From: Lactobacillus sp. ESL0246
Lineage (GTDB): Bacteria; Bacillota; Bacilli; Lactobacillales; Lactobacillaceae
NCBI RefSeq assembly: GCF_003692965.1
Contig: NZ_REHC01000006.1
Coordinates: 186,001-250,000 of the forward strand
DNA: 64,000 nt
Reading direction: 5' to 3'
The position numbers were made by a program, and so were the translations under genes. The first letter of the stretch is position 1. Each line of letters starts with the position of its first letter. Shown here in pieces: positions 38,140-47,203 of the stretch. Under the pieces are notes generated by a model, which was given only the letters and a program-made list of their open reading frames with translations, was not told the origin of the DNA and made no database searches.

Positions 38140-38632
38140 GGGGTTTATGCTAGCAGAAGCAGTTTTTTCGGTCATTGTAACTTTGCTTGTAGTTTTAACT
38201 TTACAAAATTTAATCAAAACTGTAACGGTTTCTAATCGAATGTTTCACAAAACTGATGATGTTGTGTTTGCATACGTTCAATTGAATCGGTTTTTGCATG
38301 AGGATAAGGTCAAAGCAGCTTATACACTTCCAGAAATATCCAATTCAAGACAAGGGGCATTTGTTAAGGTTGATGAAGACGGTCAAAAAAAGACCTATTT
38401 AGTTTCTCAGTATAAAAATATGATTCGTGTAACAACATCTGAAGGTGGGCATATGCCACTTTTATTGAATATCAAACGAGCGAATTTTCATACAAAAGAT
38501 TGTTTAATGGAAATTCATATCACTGAAAAAGATAATCGTAATTCTGATTTAATTTTTAAATTCGGTGCTCAGCCTAAGAAGAGAGAAAAAAATGAATTTA
38601 GCAAAAAGAAAAAAATTAAAATTGAAAGCTAG
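38099..38632 (+). CDS. comGF: Minor competence pseudopilin ComGF
   Basis: A 177-residue protein with the prepilin motif NKG-FMLAEAVFSVIVTLLVV and a C-terminal Lys-rich tail. ComGF belongs to the minor pilins of the DNA-uptake pilus. ATG 38099 has GGGGTGA upstream; a longer frame from 38060 would overlap comGE further. Confidence 0.8.
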   Translation: MIYPPKKLITSKNKGFMLAEAVFSVIVTLLVVLTLQNLIKTVTVSNRMFHKTDDVVFAYVQLNRFLHEDKVKAAYTLPEISNSRQGAFVKVDEDGQKKTYLVSQYKNMIRVTTSEGGHMPLLLNIKRANFHTKDCLMEIHITEKDNRNSDLIFKFGAQPKKREKNEFSKKKKIKIES

Positions 38633-38756
38633 TGCCTTATTAAGTAGTGTACTAGTATTAAGTACATGTTTAATTTTTTTGCAATTTTATCAAGAAATCT
38701 ATCGCAATGATATGAAAAACAATTATTTGATAATTGAATATCTGCTTAATGAATGA
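38592..38756 (+). CDS. Putative ComGG-like short membrane protein
   Basis: A 54-residue protein with a basic N-terminus and one hydrophobic helix (ALLSSVLVLSTCLIFLQFY). It occupies the comGG position and overlaps comGF by 41 bases, with AAGAGAG before the ATG. ComGG proteins are highly divergent and usually longer (about 100-130 residues), so this may be a shortened version. The identity is by position only. Confidence 0.55.
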   Translation: MNLAKRKKLKLKASALLSSVLVLSTCLIFLQFYQEIYRNDMKNNYLIIEYLLNE

Positions 38757-38815
38757 TTTGCTTGCACTGGTTCCCTTTATTCTATTAAAATGATTAGAAG
38801 ATAAGGGGAATAGTA

Positions 38816-39817
38816 ATGGATAAAATCGAAAAATTATATAATGAATTTTTGAGTTGTGTAGAATGTTTGCAAGATGCACTAAATGTAACTTTTGGGGAAG
38901 CATTGACTGAAACATTTGATAATCTTGAAAATGATCAAATTAAGGTTGAAGTTGGAGCACCAGATCCGGAAACAGTCAAGCTATTAAGTCAAAAATATTC
39001 ACAACTACATTATAAAAAGCTTACCCAACAAGTAAAGGTACAAATTTATACTTACTTATTGCTTAAAGATGTAGAAGAAGATGGTCTTAATGCTAATCAG
39101 TTGCCTACACCACTTACAATTTCAACTATAATTGCAATGTTTATGCAAAAGTTACTTCCGAACAAAAGTTTACTTTTGGCTGACCCTGCAATTGGAATGG
39201 GCGATCTAATGTTTTCGGTTGTTAATCAGTTAAAGAGTGCAAATCATTCTAAAGTAAACTTCAAATTAATTGGAATAGATAATGATGAAACAATGCTTAA
39301 CTTTACTGATATTGGCGCACAGTTAAATAAACTTAAGATTGATTTATACTGTCAAGATGCGCTTACACCATGGTTATTTAGTAATCCTGATGTAGTTATT
39401 AGTGATTTGCCAATTGGTTATTATCCACTGGATGATAATGCGGTAAACTTTACAACTAAATCTGAAAAAGGACATTCTTTTGCTCATTTGTTATTTATTG
39501 AACAAATCATTAAAAATTTACAACCTGGTGGTTATGCTTTCTTGCTAGTACCGCAAGCAATTCTTTCCGGTAAAGGAGGAAGCGACTTCATGCCATGGTT
39601 ATCAGAAAAAGTTGCCCTTCGAGCGATTGTTGAATTACCAGACAGCATGTTTAAAAATAAGTTAAATCAAAAGGCTGTTTTAGTATTTCAAAATCATGGA
39701 AATGATGTCCATACTAGTGAAGTTTTTCTCACAAAGTTGGACACTTTAAAAAAAGAGAAAGACCTAATAAAGCTTAATGTTAAACTAAATGAGTGGTATA
39801 CTAAAAATATTGATTAA
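38816..39817 (+). CDS. Class I SAM-dependent methyltransferase (YtxK-like)
   Basis: A 333-residue protein of the N6-adenine DNA methyltransferase fold. The SAM-binding motif is LADPAIGMGDLMFSVV near residue 121, and the catalytic NPPY-equivalent is SDLPIGYYP near 199. The altered catalytic motif suggests a non-restriction role. Proteins of this kind lie between comG and ackA in many Bacilli (YtxK in Bacillus). AAGGGGA precedes the ATG. The substrate is unknown. Confidence 0.8.
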   Translation: MDKIEKLYNEFLSCVECLQDALNVTFGEALTETFDNLENDQIKVEVGAPDPETVKLLSQKYSQLHYKKLTQQVKVQIYTYLLLKDVEEDGLNANQLPTPLTISTIIAMFMQKLLPNKSLLLADPAIGMGDLMFSVVNQLKSANHSKVNFKLIGIDNDETMLNFTDIGAQLNKLKIDLYCQDALTPWLFSNPDVVISDLPIGYYPLDDNAVNFTTKSEKGHSFAHLLFIEQIIKNLQPGGYAFLLVPQAILSGKGGSDFMPWLSEKVALRAIVELPDSMFKNKLNQKAVLVFQNHGNDVHTSEVFLTKLDTLKKEKDLIKLNVKLNEWYTKNID

Positions 39818-39860
39818 TTTGTGAAAAAGTCAAAATTGTCTGTATGGAAGGATTAAGTTT

Positions 39861-41045
39861 ATGAAAAAAGTTTTAGCAATTAATTCAGGTAGCTCTTCTT
39901 TTAAGTATAAGTTGTTTGCTTTACCTGAAGAAAAAGTCTTGGCAGAAGGAATTGCAGATCGGGTAGGTATTGAAGGTTCATCTTTTGAAATTAAATTGTC
40001 TAATGGTGAAAAGCATTCTGAAGAAGTCACTATTCCGGATCAAGAAACAGCAGTTAATTTGTTGCTAAAAGCTTTAAAAGAATACAAAGTGGTTGAAGAT
40101 TTAAGTGAGATTGTTGGTGTTGGGCATAGAATTGTTGCCGGAGGAGAAGAATTTACTGATTCTGCAATTATTGATGAAGAAAAGTTACAAAAAATTTACG
40201 GACTGAAAGAATATGCTCCCCTGCATAATCCTGCTGAGGGCAAAGGGATTGAAGCTTTTATGAAATTATTGCCAGGTGTCCCAGAGATTGGTGTTTTTGA
40301 TACGTCATTTCACCAAACATTAGATCCAGAGCATTATATATATTCAATTCCTTATAAGTATTATGAAAAATATGGTGTTCGTAAATACGGGGCACATGGT
40401 ACATCCGTTCGTTATATTATGGGGCGAGCAGCAGAAATGTTGAGTAAAGAAGCAAAAGATTTGAAATTGATCGTTTGCCACTTAGGATCAGGTGCTTCAG
40501 TTACAGCGGTTAAAAATGGCAAGTCCTACGATACCTCTATGGGCTTTACTCCACTTGCTGGTGTGACAATGGGGACTCGTTCCGGAGATGTTGATCCATC
40601 GGTTTTGCAATATATTATGAACAAGGAAAATATTGATATTAATGAGATGATCAAGATATTAAATGATCAATCTGGTTTGCTCGGAATTTCTGAAATCTCT
40701 TCTGATATGCGTGACTTAGAAAATAATTCTAGTTCAAGAGCAAGTTTGGCTCGTGATATTTTTGTTAATCGCGTTAGACAATATGTTGGTTCATATATTG
40801 TTGAAATGGAAGGCGTTGACGCAATTATCTTTACTGCTGGTGTAGGTGAGCATGATGCAGGAGTTAGAGAAAAGATTATGCAATCATTTGAATTTATGGG
40901 CTTAGAACCGGATTATGAAGCTAACAAAGTTAATGGTGAGAAGTTCATTTCTAAAGCAAATTCTAAGATCAAAGCAATGATTATTCCGACTGATGAAGAA
41001 TTAATGATTGAACGTGATGTTGTCCGTTTAGCCCATTTAAATTAA
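39861..41045 (+). CDS. ackA: Acetate kinase
   Basis: A 394-residue acetate kinase with the NSGSSSFKYKLF N-terminal signature, the GHRIVAGGEEF segment, and the HLGSGASVTAVKNGKS and MGTRSGDVDP active-site blocks. It converts acetyl phosphate and ADP to acetate and ATP. GGAAGGA precedes the start. It is followed by a terminator. Confidence 0.98.
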   Translation: MKKVLAINSGSSSFKYKLFALPEEKVLAEGIADRVGIEGSSFEIKLSNGEKHSEEVTIPDQETAVNLLLKALKEYKVVEDLSEIVGVGHRIVAGGEEFTDSAIIDEEKLQKIYGLKEYAPLHNPAEGKGIEAFMKLLPGVPEIGVFDTSFHQTLDPEHYIYSIPYKYYEKYGVRKYGAHGTSVRYIMGRAAEMLSKEAKDLKLIVCHLGSGASVTAVKNGKSYDTSMGFTPLAGVTMGTRSGDVDPSVLQYIMNKENIDINEMIKILNDQSGLLGISEISSDMRDLENNSSSRASLARDIFVNRVRQYVGSYIVEMEGVDAIIFTAGVGEHDAGVREKIMQSFEFMGLEPDYEANKVNGEKFISKANSKIKAMIIPTDEELMIERDVVRLAHLN

Positions 41046-41064
41046 TCACAATTTAATATATAAT

Positions 41065-41095
41065 AAAGATCGTTAATTTTTAACGATCTTTTATT
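41065..41095 (+). terminator. Rho-independent terminator
   Basis: AAAGATCGTTA and TAACGATCTTT form a perfect stem, with a T-rich tail. It follows ackA. Confidence 0.85.
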
Positions 41096-41116
41096 ATATA
41101 AATATGGAGTTTTTAT

Positions 41117-41605
41117 ATGGGCAATTGGCAAAAAGATCGAATTACTGCAGCAATAAATGGGACTAATCCAATGGTTATGGCCGAATTAGAGGGTGGTTAT
41201 GCTGCTTTCGGTGATACCCAATTTTTACCTGGTTATTGTGTGTTGTTACCAAAAAGGAATGTTGCATCTCTGAATGAATTAAGCATTGTGGAAAGAACAA
41301 TTTTTTTACGGGATATGAGTATATTGGGAGATGCCATTTTACACGTTTGTCATGCTGATCGAATTAATTATGATATTTTAGGTAATACTGATAAGTTTTT
41401 ACATGCACATGTTTTTCCAAGATATAAATTTGAAAATCCAGTTAAACGTATTAAACCAGTTTGGCTTGGATATAATACGAAGTATTGGACTGAGAAGAAG
41501 TATCAATATAATTCTCAAAAACATGGTGAGTTAAGAGCAGCAATAACCAAATACTTAATAGCAAAAGTAGGGGATAAAACTGATGATAAGACTAGTAGCA
41601 ATTGA
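41117..41605 (+). CDS. HIT-family protein with incomplete histidine triad
   Basis: A 162-residue protein with a HIT-like fold (PGYCVLLPKRNVASLNEL, then KFLHAHVFPRY near residue 94). HIT proteins are nucleotide hydrolases or transferases with H-x-H-x-H. Here the first histidine is Phe while the second and third are kept, as FLHAH. That pattern suggests altered catalysis. It overlaps the next HAD gene by 23 bases, implying coupled expression. Substrate unknown. Confidence 0.75.
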   Translation: MGNWQKDRITAAINGTNPMVMAELEGGYAAFGDTQFLPGYCVLLPKRNVASLNELSIVERTIFLRDMSILGDAILHVCHADRINYDILGNTDKFLHAHVFPRYKFENPVKRIKPVWLGYNTKYWTEKKYQYNSQKHGELRAAITKYLIAKVGDKTDDKTSSN

Positions 41606-42392
41606 TGTTGATGATACACTGTTAAATAGCCATGGTAGATTACTTGAATCCACTAAAAAAGTTGTTAAGCAGGCACTAGATCGAGAAATTAAAGTAGTTC
41701 TTTGTTCTGGTAGGCCGTTAGCTGGGGTTCAACACTTTTTAAGTGATCTTAAAATAACTGGAGATGATCAGTATGTGATCACTTTTAATGGTGCAGTGAT
41801 TGAGTCACTTGGTGGGAGTAAGCTTAAGGATGATAGATTATCTCAGACAACTTATGAACAAATAGATCAATATGCCCAAAAGCATAAAGTTGCATACAAC
41901 ATTGTTGATGCCGATAGTCAGATTATTACTAGTAATCATAATGTTAATCGAATTACAGTAATTCAAGCTTGGGAGAATGATGCTGGAATTTTAATTAGAA
42001 AACCAGAAGAATTATCAGAAAATCATCATATCATCAAAGCAGTTTTTGCTGATGAAACAAAAAAGCTGGATCAAATTGAACAAGATGTAGTTGCTAAATT
42101 TGGACAAAGAAATTATGTTGTAAGGGCGGCGGCAAATTTTCTTGAAGTAATGCATAAAAATGTTAATAAAGGTGTTGCCCTCGAATTCTTAGCTAGACAA
42201 CTGAGAATTGATGCGAATGAAATTATGGCAATTGGAGATGAGAGAAATGATATTCCAATGCTTGATTTTGCTGGTATATCTGTTGTAATGGGAAATGGTT
42301 CTAATCAGGCAAAAAAGCATGCAGATTATGTTACCTTAACAAATGATGAAAACGGAATTATGAAAGCCTTCAATAAATATGTATTATTGTGA
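41583..42392 (+). CDS. Cof-type HAD-superfamily hydrolase
   Basis: A 269-residue HAD phosphatase. The nucleophile motif is IDVDDTLLN (Asp8, Asp10), and MAIGDERNDIPMLDFAG carries the C-terminal acidic cluster. It is a Cof/YidA-type small-molecule phosphatase with unknown substrate. Similar in class to the protein at 31447-32268 but not a close copy. Overlaps the HIT gene by 23 bases. Confidence 0.9.
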   Translation: MIRLVAIDVDDTLLNSHGRLLESTKKVVKQALDREIKVVLCSGRPLAGVQHFLSDLKITGDDQYVITFNGAVIESLGGSKLKDDRLSQTTYEQIDQYAQKHKVAYNIVDADSQIITSNHNVNRITVIQAWENDAGILIRKPEELSENHHIIKAVFADETKKLDQIEQDVVAKFGQRNYVVRAAANFLEVMHKNVNKGVALEFLARQLRIDANEIMAIGDERNDIPMLDFAGISVVMGNGSNQAKKHADYVTLTNDENGIMKAFNKYVLL

Positions 42393-42498
42393 TTACACTT
42401 TTAAAAAATGCTAAAGAAAAAAACTTAGACATTATTTAGAATATGTTGAACAAAGAAAAAATAATTGATTAGATACAATTCAGATACCTTAGCCAAGT

Positions 42499-42535
42499 AA
42501 AAAGCCCTTAACTATTATAGTTAAGGGCTTTTTAA
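42499..42535. terminator. Bidirectional terminator
   Basis: AAAAAGCCCTTAACTA and TAGTTAAGGGCTTTTT form a perfect 16-bp stem around TTA. It lies between the HAD gene and the convergent tmRNA gene and serves both. Confidence 0.92.
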
Positions 42536-42537
42536 AA

Positions 42538-42902
42538 TGGAGATGAGGGGAATTGAACCCCTGTCCAAACGCATTCCGTCACTAACATCTACGAACATAG
42601 TTATACTATTTGAATTTCACTAATTCAAAACGCCATATAACAGGGCAAGAATGAACTAGCTAATCTGAAATGACTCTTTTTAACTATTCAGATGAGGTAG
42701 TTAAACGTAACTCACTAAGTTGATACTTCTCAAACTAGACGTGAGTAATCAAGTAAGAAGCAACACATGTGCCTAAATTAGGCAGCTAATGCGTAAGAAT
42801 TTTGTTTATTTGCAGTTATAAAACTGTGACGTTTTAACGTAGACGTGACCTACGGATCGCAGTCAATGCGAATCTACGCCTGTCGAATCCCAAAACATCC
42901 CC
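42538..42902 (-). ncRNA. ssrA: Transfer-messenger RNA (tmRNA)
   Basis: A 365-base tmRNA on the minus strand. The 5' end GGGGATG pairs with the 3' CATCTCC (one G-U) to form the alanine-tRNA-like acceptor, and the 3' T arm contains GGGGTTCAATTCCCC. The tag frame, read near 42787-42819, encodes ANKQNSYALAA followed by TAA. It rescues stalled ribosomes and tags incomplete proteins for degradation, including by Clp proteases. CCA is not encoded. Confidence 0.97.
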
Positions 42903-42916
42903 TTTTTGATAATAAT

Positions 42917-42925
42917 ATTATAGCA
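42917..42925 (-). promoter_or_regulatory. ssrA extended -10 promoter
   Basis: On the minus strand TGCTATAAT is a perfect TGn-TATAAT element about 15 bases before the tmRNA 5' end. Confidence 0.6.
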
Positions 42926-43501
42926 TAGTTTATGTTATACGACCACTTGGTAATTTTGTACATGGTTAACCAGTTATATTGAGTTAATTTTGAATAAGGT
43001 TAAAAATAATGTAATCGCCTTTTCCTTTTTTATTCCAATACCAATGTTTCAGTTTTTATTCTCATATCTAGATAGTATTATTACTTAATATGCAAGTTAG
43101 TTTAAACGATAATCTAAAGTTAATGATTAGAGCGAAATAAACAAAACAACTTGAATATTACAATAAAGTTGGATAGGATAAAGTTTCTTTTTTTATAATT
43201 GGTTATTATAATTAAGTTTAAACAAGATTGTAAAAACTAACAGTTCCCAATAAAAGCTAAGGATATTTCTTTAAAAATTGCTAACAACTATAAGTTGATA
43301 GCTAACGTGGATTTTTGTACAAAGTAAAAATCAATGTTCAACTTAACTAAATTAAAGCTAAAATATAACAACTTAAATGATAAAATAAAAGTCTTTAAAT
43401 TTTGAACAAAATATTAAGAAAGAAGTTTTTTGATTTTAAAATTAAGAAATGGTTTTAAATTTTTGTGATAAAAGTTTACACTTATTTAGAGGTGATAAAA
43501 T
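42926..43501. other. AT-rich intergenic region upstream of manA
   Basis: About 575 bases without a convincing gene on either strand. It is very AT-rich with many short stop-interrupted frames. I see no clear hairpin terminator, riboswitch or insertion-sequence remnant. AGAGGTGA just before 43502 is the manA ribosome site. Confidence 0.5.
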
Positions 43502-44470
43502 ATGGAACCTATTTTTTTAAAACCTTACTTTAGACCTAAAATTTGGGGTGGACGTAAGTTAAAGGAAATTTTTAATTATGATATTCCTGCTGGCAAAGTT
43601 GGTGAGGCCTGGGTCATTTCTGGTTATAAAGGAGCTGCTTCAGTAGCTGTTAATGGTGTATTTAAGAACAAGAGTTTGCGAAAAATTTATCGTGAAAATC
43701 CTGAACTTTTTGGTAATCCCAAAAGTTCAGAATTTCCACTATTGGTTAAATTTCTTGATGCCTGTGACAACTTATCGGTACAGGTACATCCAGATGATTC
43801 ATATGCTCATAAAATTGAAAATGATAGCGGTAAGACTGAAAGTTGGTACGTTTTACAAGCTGATCCTGGATCGTACTTAATTTATGGTCATACTGCTAAA
43901 AACCGTGATGAATTAGCAGAAATGATCCACCATGGAGAGTGGGATCAACTTTTACGTAAAGTACCTGTTAAGGCTGGTGACTTTTTCTATGTTCCGGCGG
44001 GAACTATCCATGCTCTAACTAAAGGAATTATGGTGATTGAAACGCAACAGTCCAGTGACATCACTTATCGACTCTATGACTATGATCGAATAGATCAAAA
44101 AACAGGTAAAAAACGTGAATTGCATACGCAAAAGTCAATTGACGTAACCAAAGTACCTCATGTTGATCCTAAGCTTAATATTAATGTAAAACAAGAAAAA
44201 GATGCTACTATCAAAATACTTGTCACACCGCCTATGTCACCACATTTTTATTTATGGCAAGTAGAACTCGATGGGGATTGGCAAACTGGTCTTGTAAATC
44301 ATCCGTACATGTTAGTTACTGTGATTTCAGGAACAGGGGTAATAAAAGTAGATAGTAAAATTTATAATATTTCTATTGGAGATAATTTTATTATTCCAAA
44401 TATGATTAAAGAGTTTTCTTTCTCTGGAAAGATGAAAATGATGATTTCTGCGCCTGGAAGTGACAACTAG
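43502..44470 (+). CDS. manA: Mannose-6-phosphate isomerase, class I
   Basis: A 322-residue cupin-type zinc isomerase linking mannose-6-phosphate and fructose-6-phosphate. The start KPYFRPKIWGGRKLKE, the zinc-site segment SVQVHPDDSYA near residue 95, and ETQQSSDITYRLYDYDR near 181 are typical of the short Firmicute type. AGAGGTGA precedes the ATG. A small membrane protein gene follows. Confidence 0.96.
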   Translation: MEPIFLKPYFRPKIWGGRKLKEIFNYDIPAGKVGEAWVISGYKGAASVAVNGVFKNKSLRKIYRENPELFGNPKSSEFPLLVKFLDACDNLSVQVHPDDSYAHKIENDSGKTESWYVLQADPGSYLIYGHTAKNRDELAEMIHHGEWDQLLRKVPVKAGDFFYVPAGTIHALTKGIMVIETQQSSDITYRLYDYDRIDQKTGKKRELHTQKSIDVTKVPHVDPKLNINVKQEKDATIKILVTPPMSPHFYLWQVELDGDWQTGLVNHPYMLVTVISGTGVIKVDSKIYNISIGDNFIIPNMIKEFSFSGKMKMMISAPGSDN

Positions 44471-44491
44471 TTTACAAAAGGGATGGTTAAA

Positions 44492-44887
44492 ATGATTTAT
44501 ATTGCTTGTGGCTCGATTATAATAACTGTAGGACTATTATGGTTAGTTTATCCTGCCGAACACCCTAATCATTTTTATGGCTATTTTTCATATTTAGCAC
44601 AAGTCAATAAGCACAGTTTTCATTTTGCTCAAGTACGTGCAAGTTTGAATTTTATTTTTTTCGGGTTAATTCAATTATCACTAGGGGTTGGAATTCGACT
44701 TTTAAATTGGGATAAATATTTTTTCTTATGGTTATTAACATTCTATTTATTCTTGATATTTCCAATTATGGCAACTGAAAAGAGCCTAAAGAAATTTCTT
44801 CTTGACCGTCATGAACTACCTGCAGATTATATTGATCCTGACGATGTACGTCAAGGTAGAACTAAAGGATTTAAAAATCGAAAATGA
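44492..44887 (+). CDS. SdpI-like small membrane protein
   Basis: A 131-residue protein with three hydrophobic segments. YGYFSYLAQVNKHSFHFAQ resembles the GYRT-type motif of SdpI/YhfL proteins, some of which confer immunity to a cannibalism toxin. I chose ATG 44492, ten bases after AAAGG; an earlier ATG at 44483 is too close. It overlaps the response regulator by four bases (ATGA), so it is probably co-transcribed with the two-component system. The family call is tentative. Confidence 0.55.
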   Translation: MIYIACGSIIITVGLLWLVYPAEHPNHFYGYFSYLAQVNKHSFHFAQVRASLNFIFFGLIQLSLGVGIRLLNWDKYFFLWLLTFYLFLIFPIMATEKSLKKFLLDRHELPADYIDPDDVRQGRTKGFKNRK

Positions 44888-45630
44888 AACTAAGAATTTT
44901 AATAATTGAAGATGATACTTCAGTTGCAGAAATGATGGAAATGTTTTTTGCAAAAGAAGACTGGATTAGTAGTGTCGCTACTGATGGTATACAAGCTGTT
45001 GAAATGTTTAAGAAACATCCGGATCGATATGATTTAATTACCTTAGATCTTAACTTACCTAAAAAGGATGGAATTCAAGTAGTTAAGGAAATTCGAGTAA
45101 TTTCGGCGAAAATTCCTATTATCATGTTAACTGCACGAAATAGTGAAACAGACCAAATTTTGGGATTGGATGAAGGAGCTGATGATTACATTTCTAAACC
45201 ATTCAGCCCATTAGCACTAATTGCACGAATTAAGGCTTTGCAACGTCGAGTTTCAATAGAAGACAACCAAGAACCGATAAAATTAGATAAAAATCTTGAA
45301 AATTATAATGTAGATACTTATGACATTGTTACTAACCATATTAAAATTTCTAAGGCTAGACGAGAAGTGTTATTTGATGAAAAAGTAGTTGAAAATATTA
45401 CACCCAAAGAATTTGAAATGCTCTATATAATGACCAAAAAACCGAAGCAAGTTTTTTCACGCAATCAATTGCTCGAAATGATTTGGGGTTATGACTATTT
45501 TGGTGAAGAGCGGACTGTTGATGCCCACATTAAAAAGCTCAGGCAAAAGCTTGAAAAAGTTGGAGCCAATGTTATTCAGACTGTTTGGGGTGTAGGTTAT
45601 AAGTTTGATGACACACAGGATCAAAAATGA
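44884..45630 (+). CDS. OmpR-family response regulator
   Basis: A 248-residue regulator with a receiver domain (acidic pocket at Asp10-Asp11, phosphoacceptor Asp55 in TLDLNLPKKDG, Lys in YISKPFSP) and a C-terminal winged helix (LLEMIWGYDYFGEERTVDAHIKKLRQKL...GVGYKF). It is coupled by a four-base overlap to its histidine kinase. The signal is unknown. Confidence 0.95.
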   Translation: MKLRILIIEDDTSVAEMMEMFFAKEDWISSVATDGIQAVEMFKKHPDRYDLITLDLNLPKKDGIQVVKEIRVISAKIPIIMLTARNSETDQILGLDEGADDYISKPFSPLALIARIKALQRRVSIEDNQEPIKLDKNLENYNVDTYDIVTNHIKISKARREVLFDEKVVENITPKEFEMLYIMTKKPKQVFSRNQLLEMIWGYDYFGEERTVDAHIKKLRQKLEKVGANVIQTVWGVGYKFDDTQDQK

Positions 45631-47081
45631 AGCTAATATATCAATATATGCTTAATTTTCTGTTAATCATTTTGACAACGATAACGATTATTGGTTGTTC
45701 AGAGATAACTTATGTGACTAATCAATCATATTCTCAAAATTATCAGAGAATGGAAGATTATGCGTCTGCCTTAGGCTCATTAGCTATAACTGATCAAAAA
45801 AGTGGCACGCTAATCCTTAATTCAGAGTTTTTATCGCAGTTACAGTTTGTTTTGCACAGTGATGATCTTTATCTAAGGGTTTTTAACGCTCACGGAGATC
45901 AGGTTTATCCTAAAGCAGGAAAAAATTTGCATTTAGCAAGTGATGTTTTTGCAATTCTAAAGCAAGGACAAGAAATTAGGATAAAGAATAATAACGATAC
46001 GCATACTTACATTGGCCATACGAAAAAATCTTATACTGGAGTTTTATTACCTTGGATGAATGGAGACAAGCTAATCGGCGCAATTTGGTTGGGAGAAAAA
46101 ATTGAGAACGTAGAGCAGCCAATTAATATGTCTAAACATAATCTTATCAATGCCTTGATTACAGCTCTCAGTGTTGGTTTAGTATTGAGCTTTGGATTAT
46201 CGTATTATGCTTCAAGTAAAATCAAACGTTTATCTCAAGCTACCAAAAAGGTTACTGCGGGTGATTTTGATGTTCACCTTGATTATAAAGGAAATGATGA
46301 AATTGATCAGTTGTCAGGTAACTTTAATCGAATGGTTCAAGCATTAAAAAAATCAAATGATGTAATAAAAAATCAAGAAAAAAGACGTGATCAATTTATG
46401 GCTGATGCTGCTCATGAAATGAGGACGCCACTTACTACAATTAATGGGATCTTAGAAGGTTTACAGTATGATGCAATTCCCCAAGATGCAAAACCAAAGT
46501 CAATTTCATTGATGAGACGTGAAACTGAACGCCTAATTCGTTTAGTCAATGAAAATTTGGACTTTGAAAAAATTAGAAATAATCAGATTAATTTAGTTAA
46601 AACCAAATTTAATGCTCGAAATATATTGGAAGATGTATGTCTTCAGCTTAAACGTAATGCAAAAGAAGAAAATGACCAACTTAAAATTACTGCACCTAGT
46701 GATTTGCAGATTTATGCTGATCGTGATCGTTTCAAGCAAATTATTGTTAATTTAGTTCAAAATGCAATTCAGTTTACCCAAAATGGCATGATTACACTTG
46801 GTGGTCGTAGATTAACTCATAGTACTGAAATAACAGTTAAGGATACTGGAATTGGGATGAATGAAGAGCAACTGAAATATATTTTCGAACGATTTTTTAA
46901 GGCAGATCCTTCAAGAACTCGTTTGGGTATTGGAGAATCGGGGTTAGGTTTGTCAATAGTCTTGTCATTAATTAAACAACATGGCGGTAAAATCAGTGTC
47001 AAATCTAGTATAAATAATGGTGCTACGTTTACCATTACAATTTTTGACAAGGGATTTGAACAATATCTTCCCGAAAACTAA
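45627..47081 (+). CDS. Sensor histidine kinase
   Basis: A 484-residue kinase with two membrane helices flanking an extracellular sensor (about residues 10-28 and 170-195), a HAMP domain, the H-box ADAAHEMRTPLT with phosphorylated His263, and the ATPase domain with N, G1 (KDTGIGM) and G2 (GLGLSIVLSL) boxes. It pairs with the response regulator upstream. The neighbouring ltaS and manA suggest an envelope-related role, but only by position. Confidence 0.94.
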   Translation: MKLIYQYMLNFLLIILTTITIIGCSEITYVTNQSYSQNYQRMEDYASALGSLAITDQKSGTLILNSEFLSQLQFVLHSDDLYLRVFNAHGDQVYPKAGKNLHLASDVFAILKQGQEIRIKNNNDTHTYIGHTKKSYTGVLLPWMNGDKLIGAIWLGEKIENVEQPINMSKHNLINALITALSVGLVLSFGLSYYASSKIKRLSQATKKVTAGDFDVHLDYKGNDEIDQLSGNFNRMVQALKKSNDVIKNQEKRRDQFMADAAHEMRTPLTTINGILEGLQYDAIPQDAKPKSISLMRRETERLIRLVNENLDFEKIRNNQINLVKTKFNARNILEDVCLQLKRNAKEENDQLKITAPSDLQIYADRDRFKQIIVNLVQNAIQFTQNGMITLGGRRLTHSTEITVKDTGIGMNEEQLKYIFERFFKADPSRTRLGIGESGLGLSIVLSLIKQHGGKISVKSSINNGATFTITIFDKGFEQYLPEN

Positions 47082-47111
47082 TAATTTCAAGAATTGAATA
47101 TATGTATTGAG

Positions 47112-47192
47112 AAAAGTAAAAACTCAGTTCATCATGAATCCTGAAGCTAATCGTTTTGGGATATTTAATAGATGAACTGAGTTTTTACTTTT
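47112..47192. terminator. Very long-stem bidirectional terminator
   Basis: A perfect 22-bp stem (47112-47133 with 47171-47192, AAAAGTAAAAACTCAGTTC and its complement at the core) encloses a 37-base loop. It sits between the histidine kinase gene and convergent ltaS. Confidence 0.8.
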
Positions 47193-47203
47193 AGTGAAAT
47201 TGA

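Noticed and set aside
42926-43501. Riboswitch or small gene upstream of manA
   Set aside because: No conserved fold or open frame could be recognised by eye.
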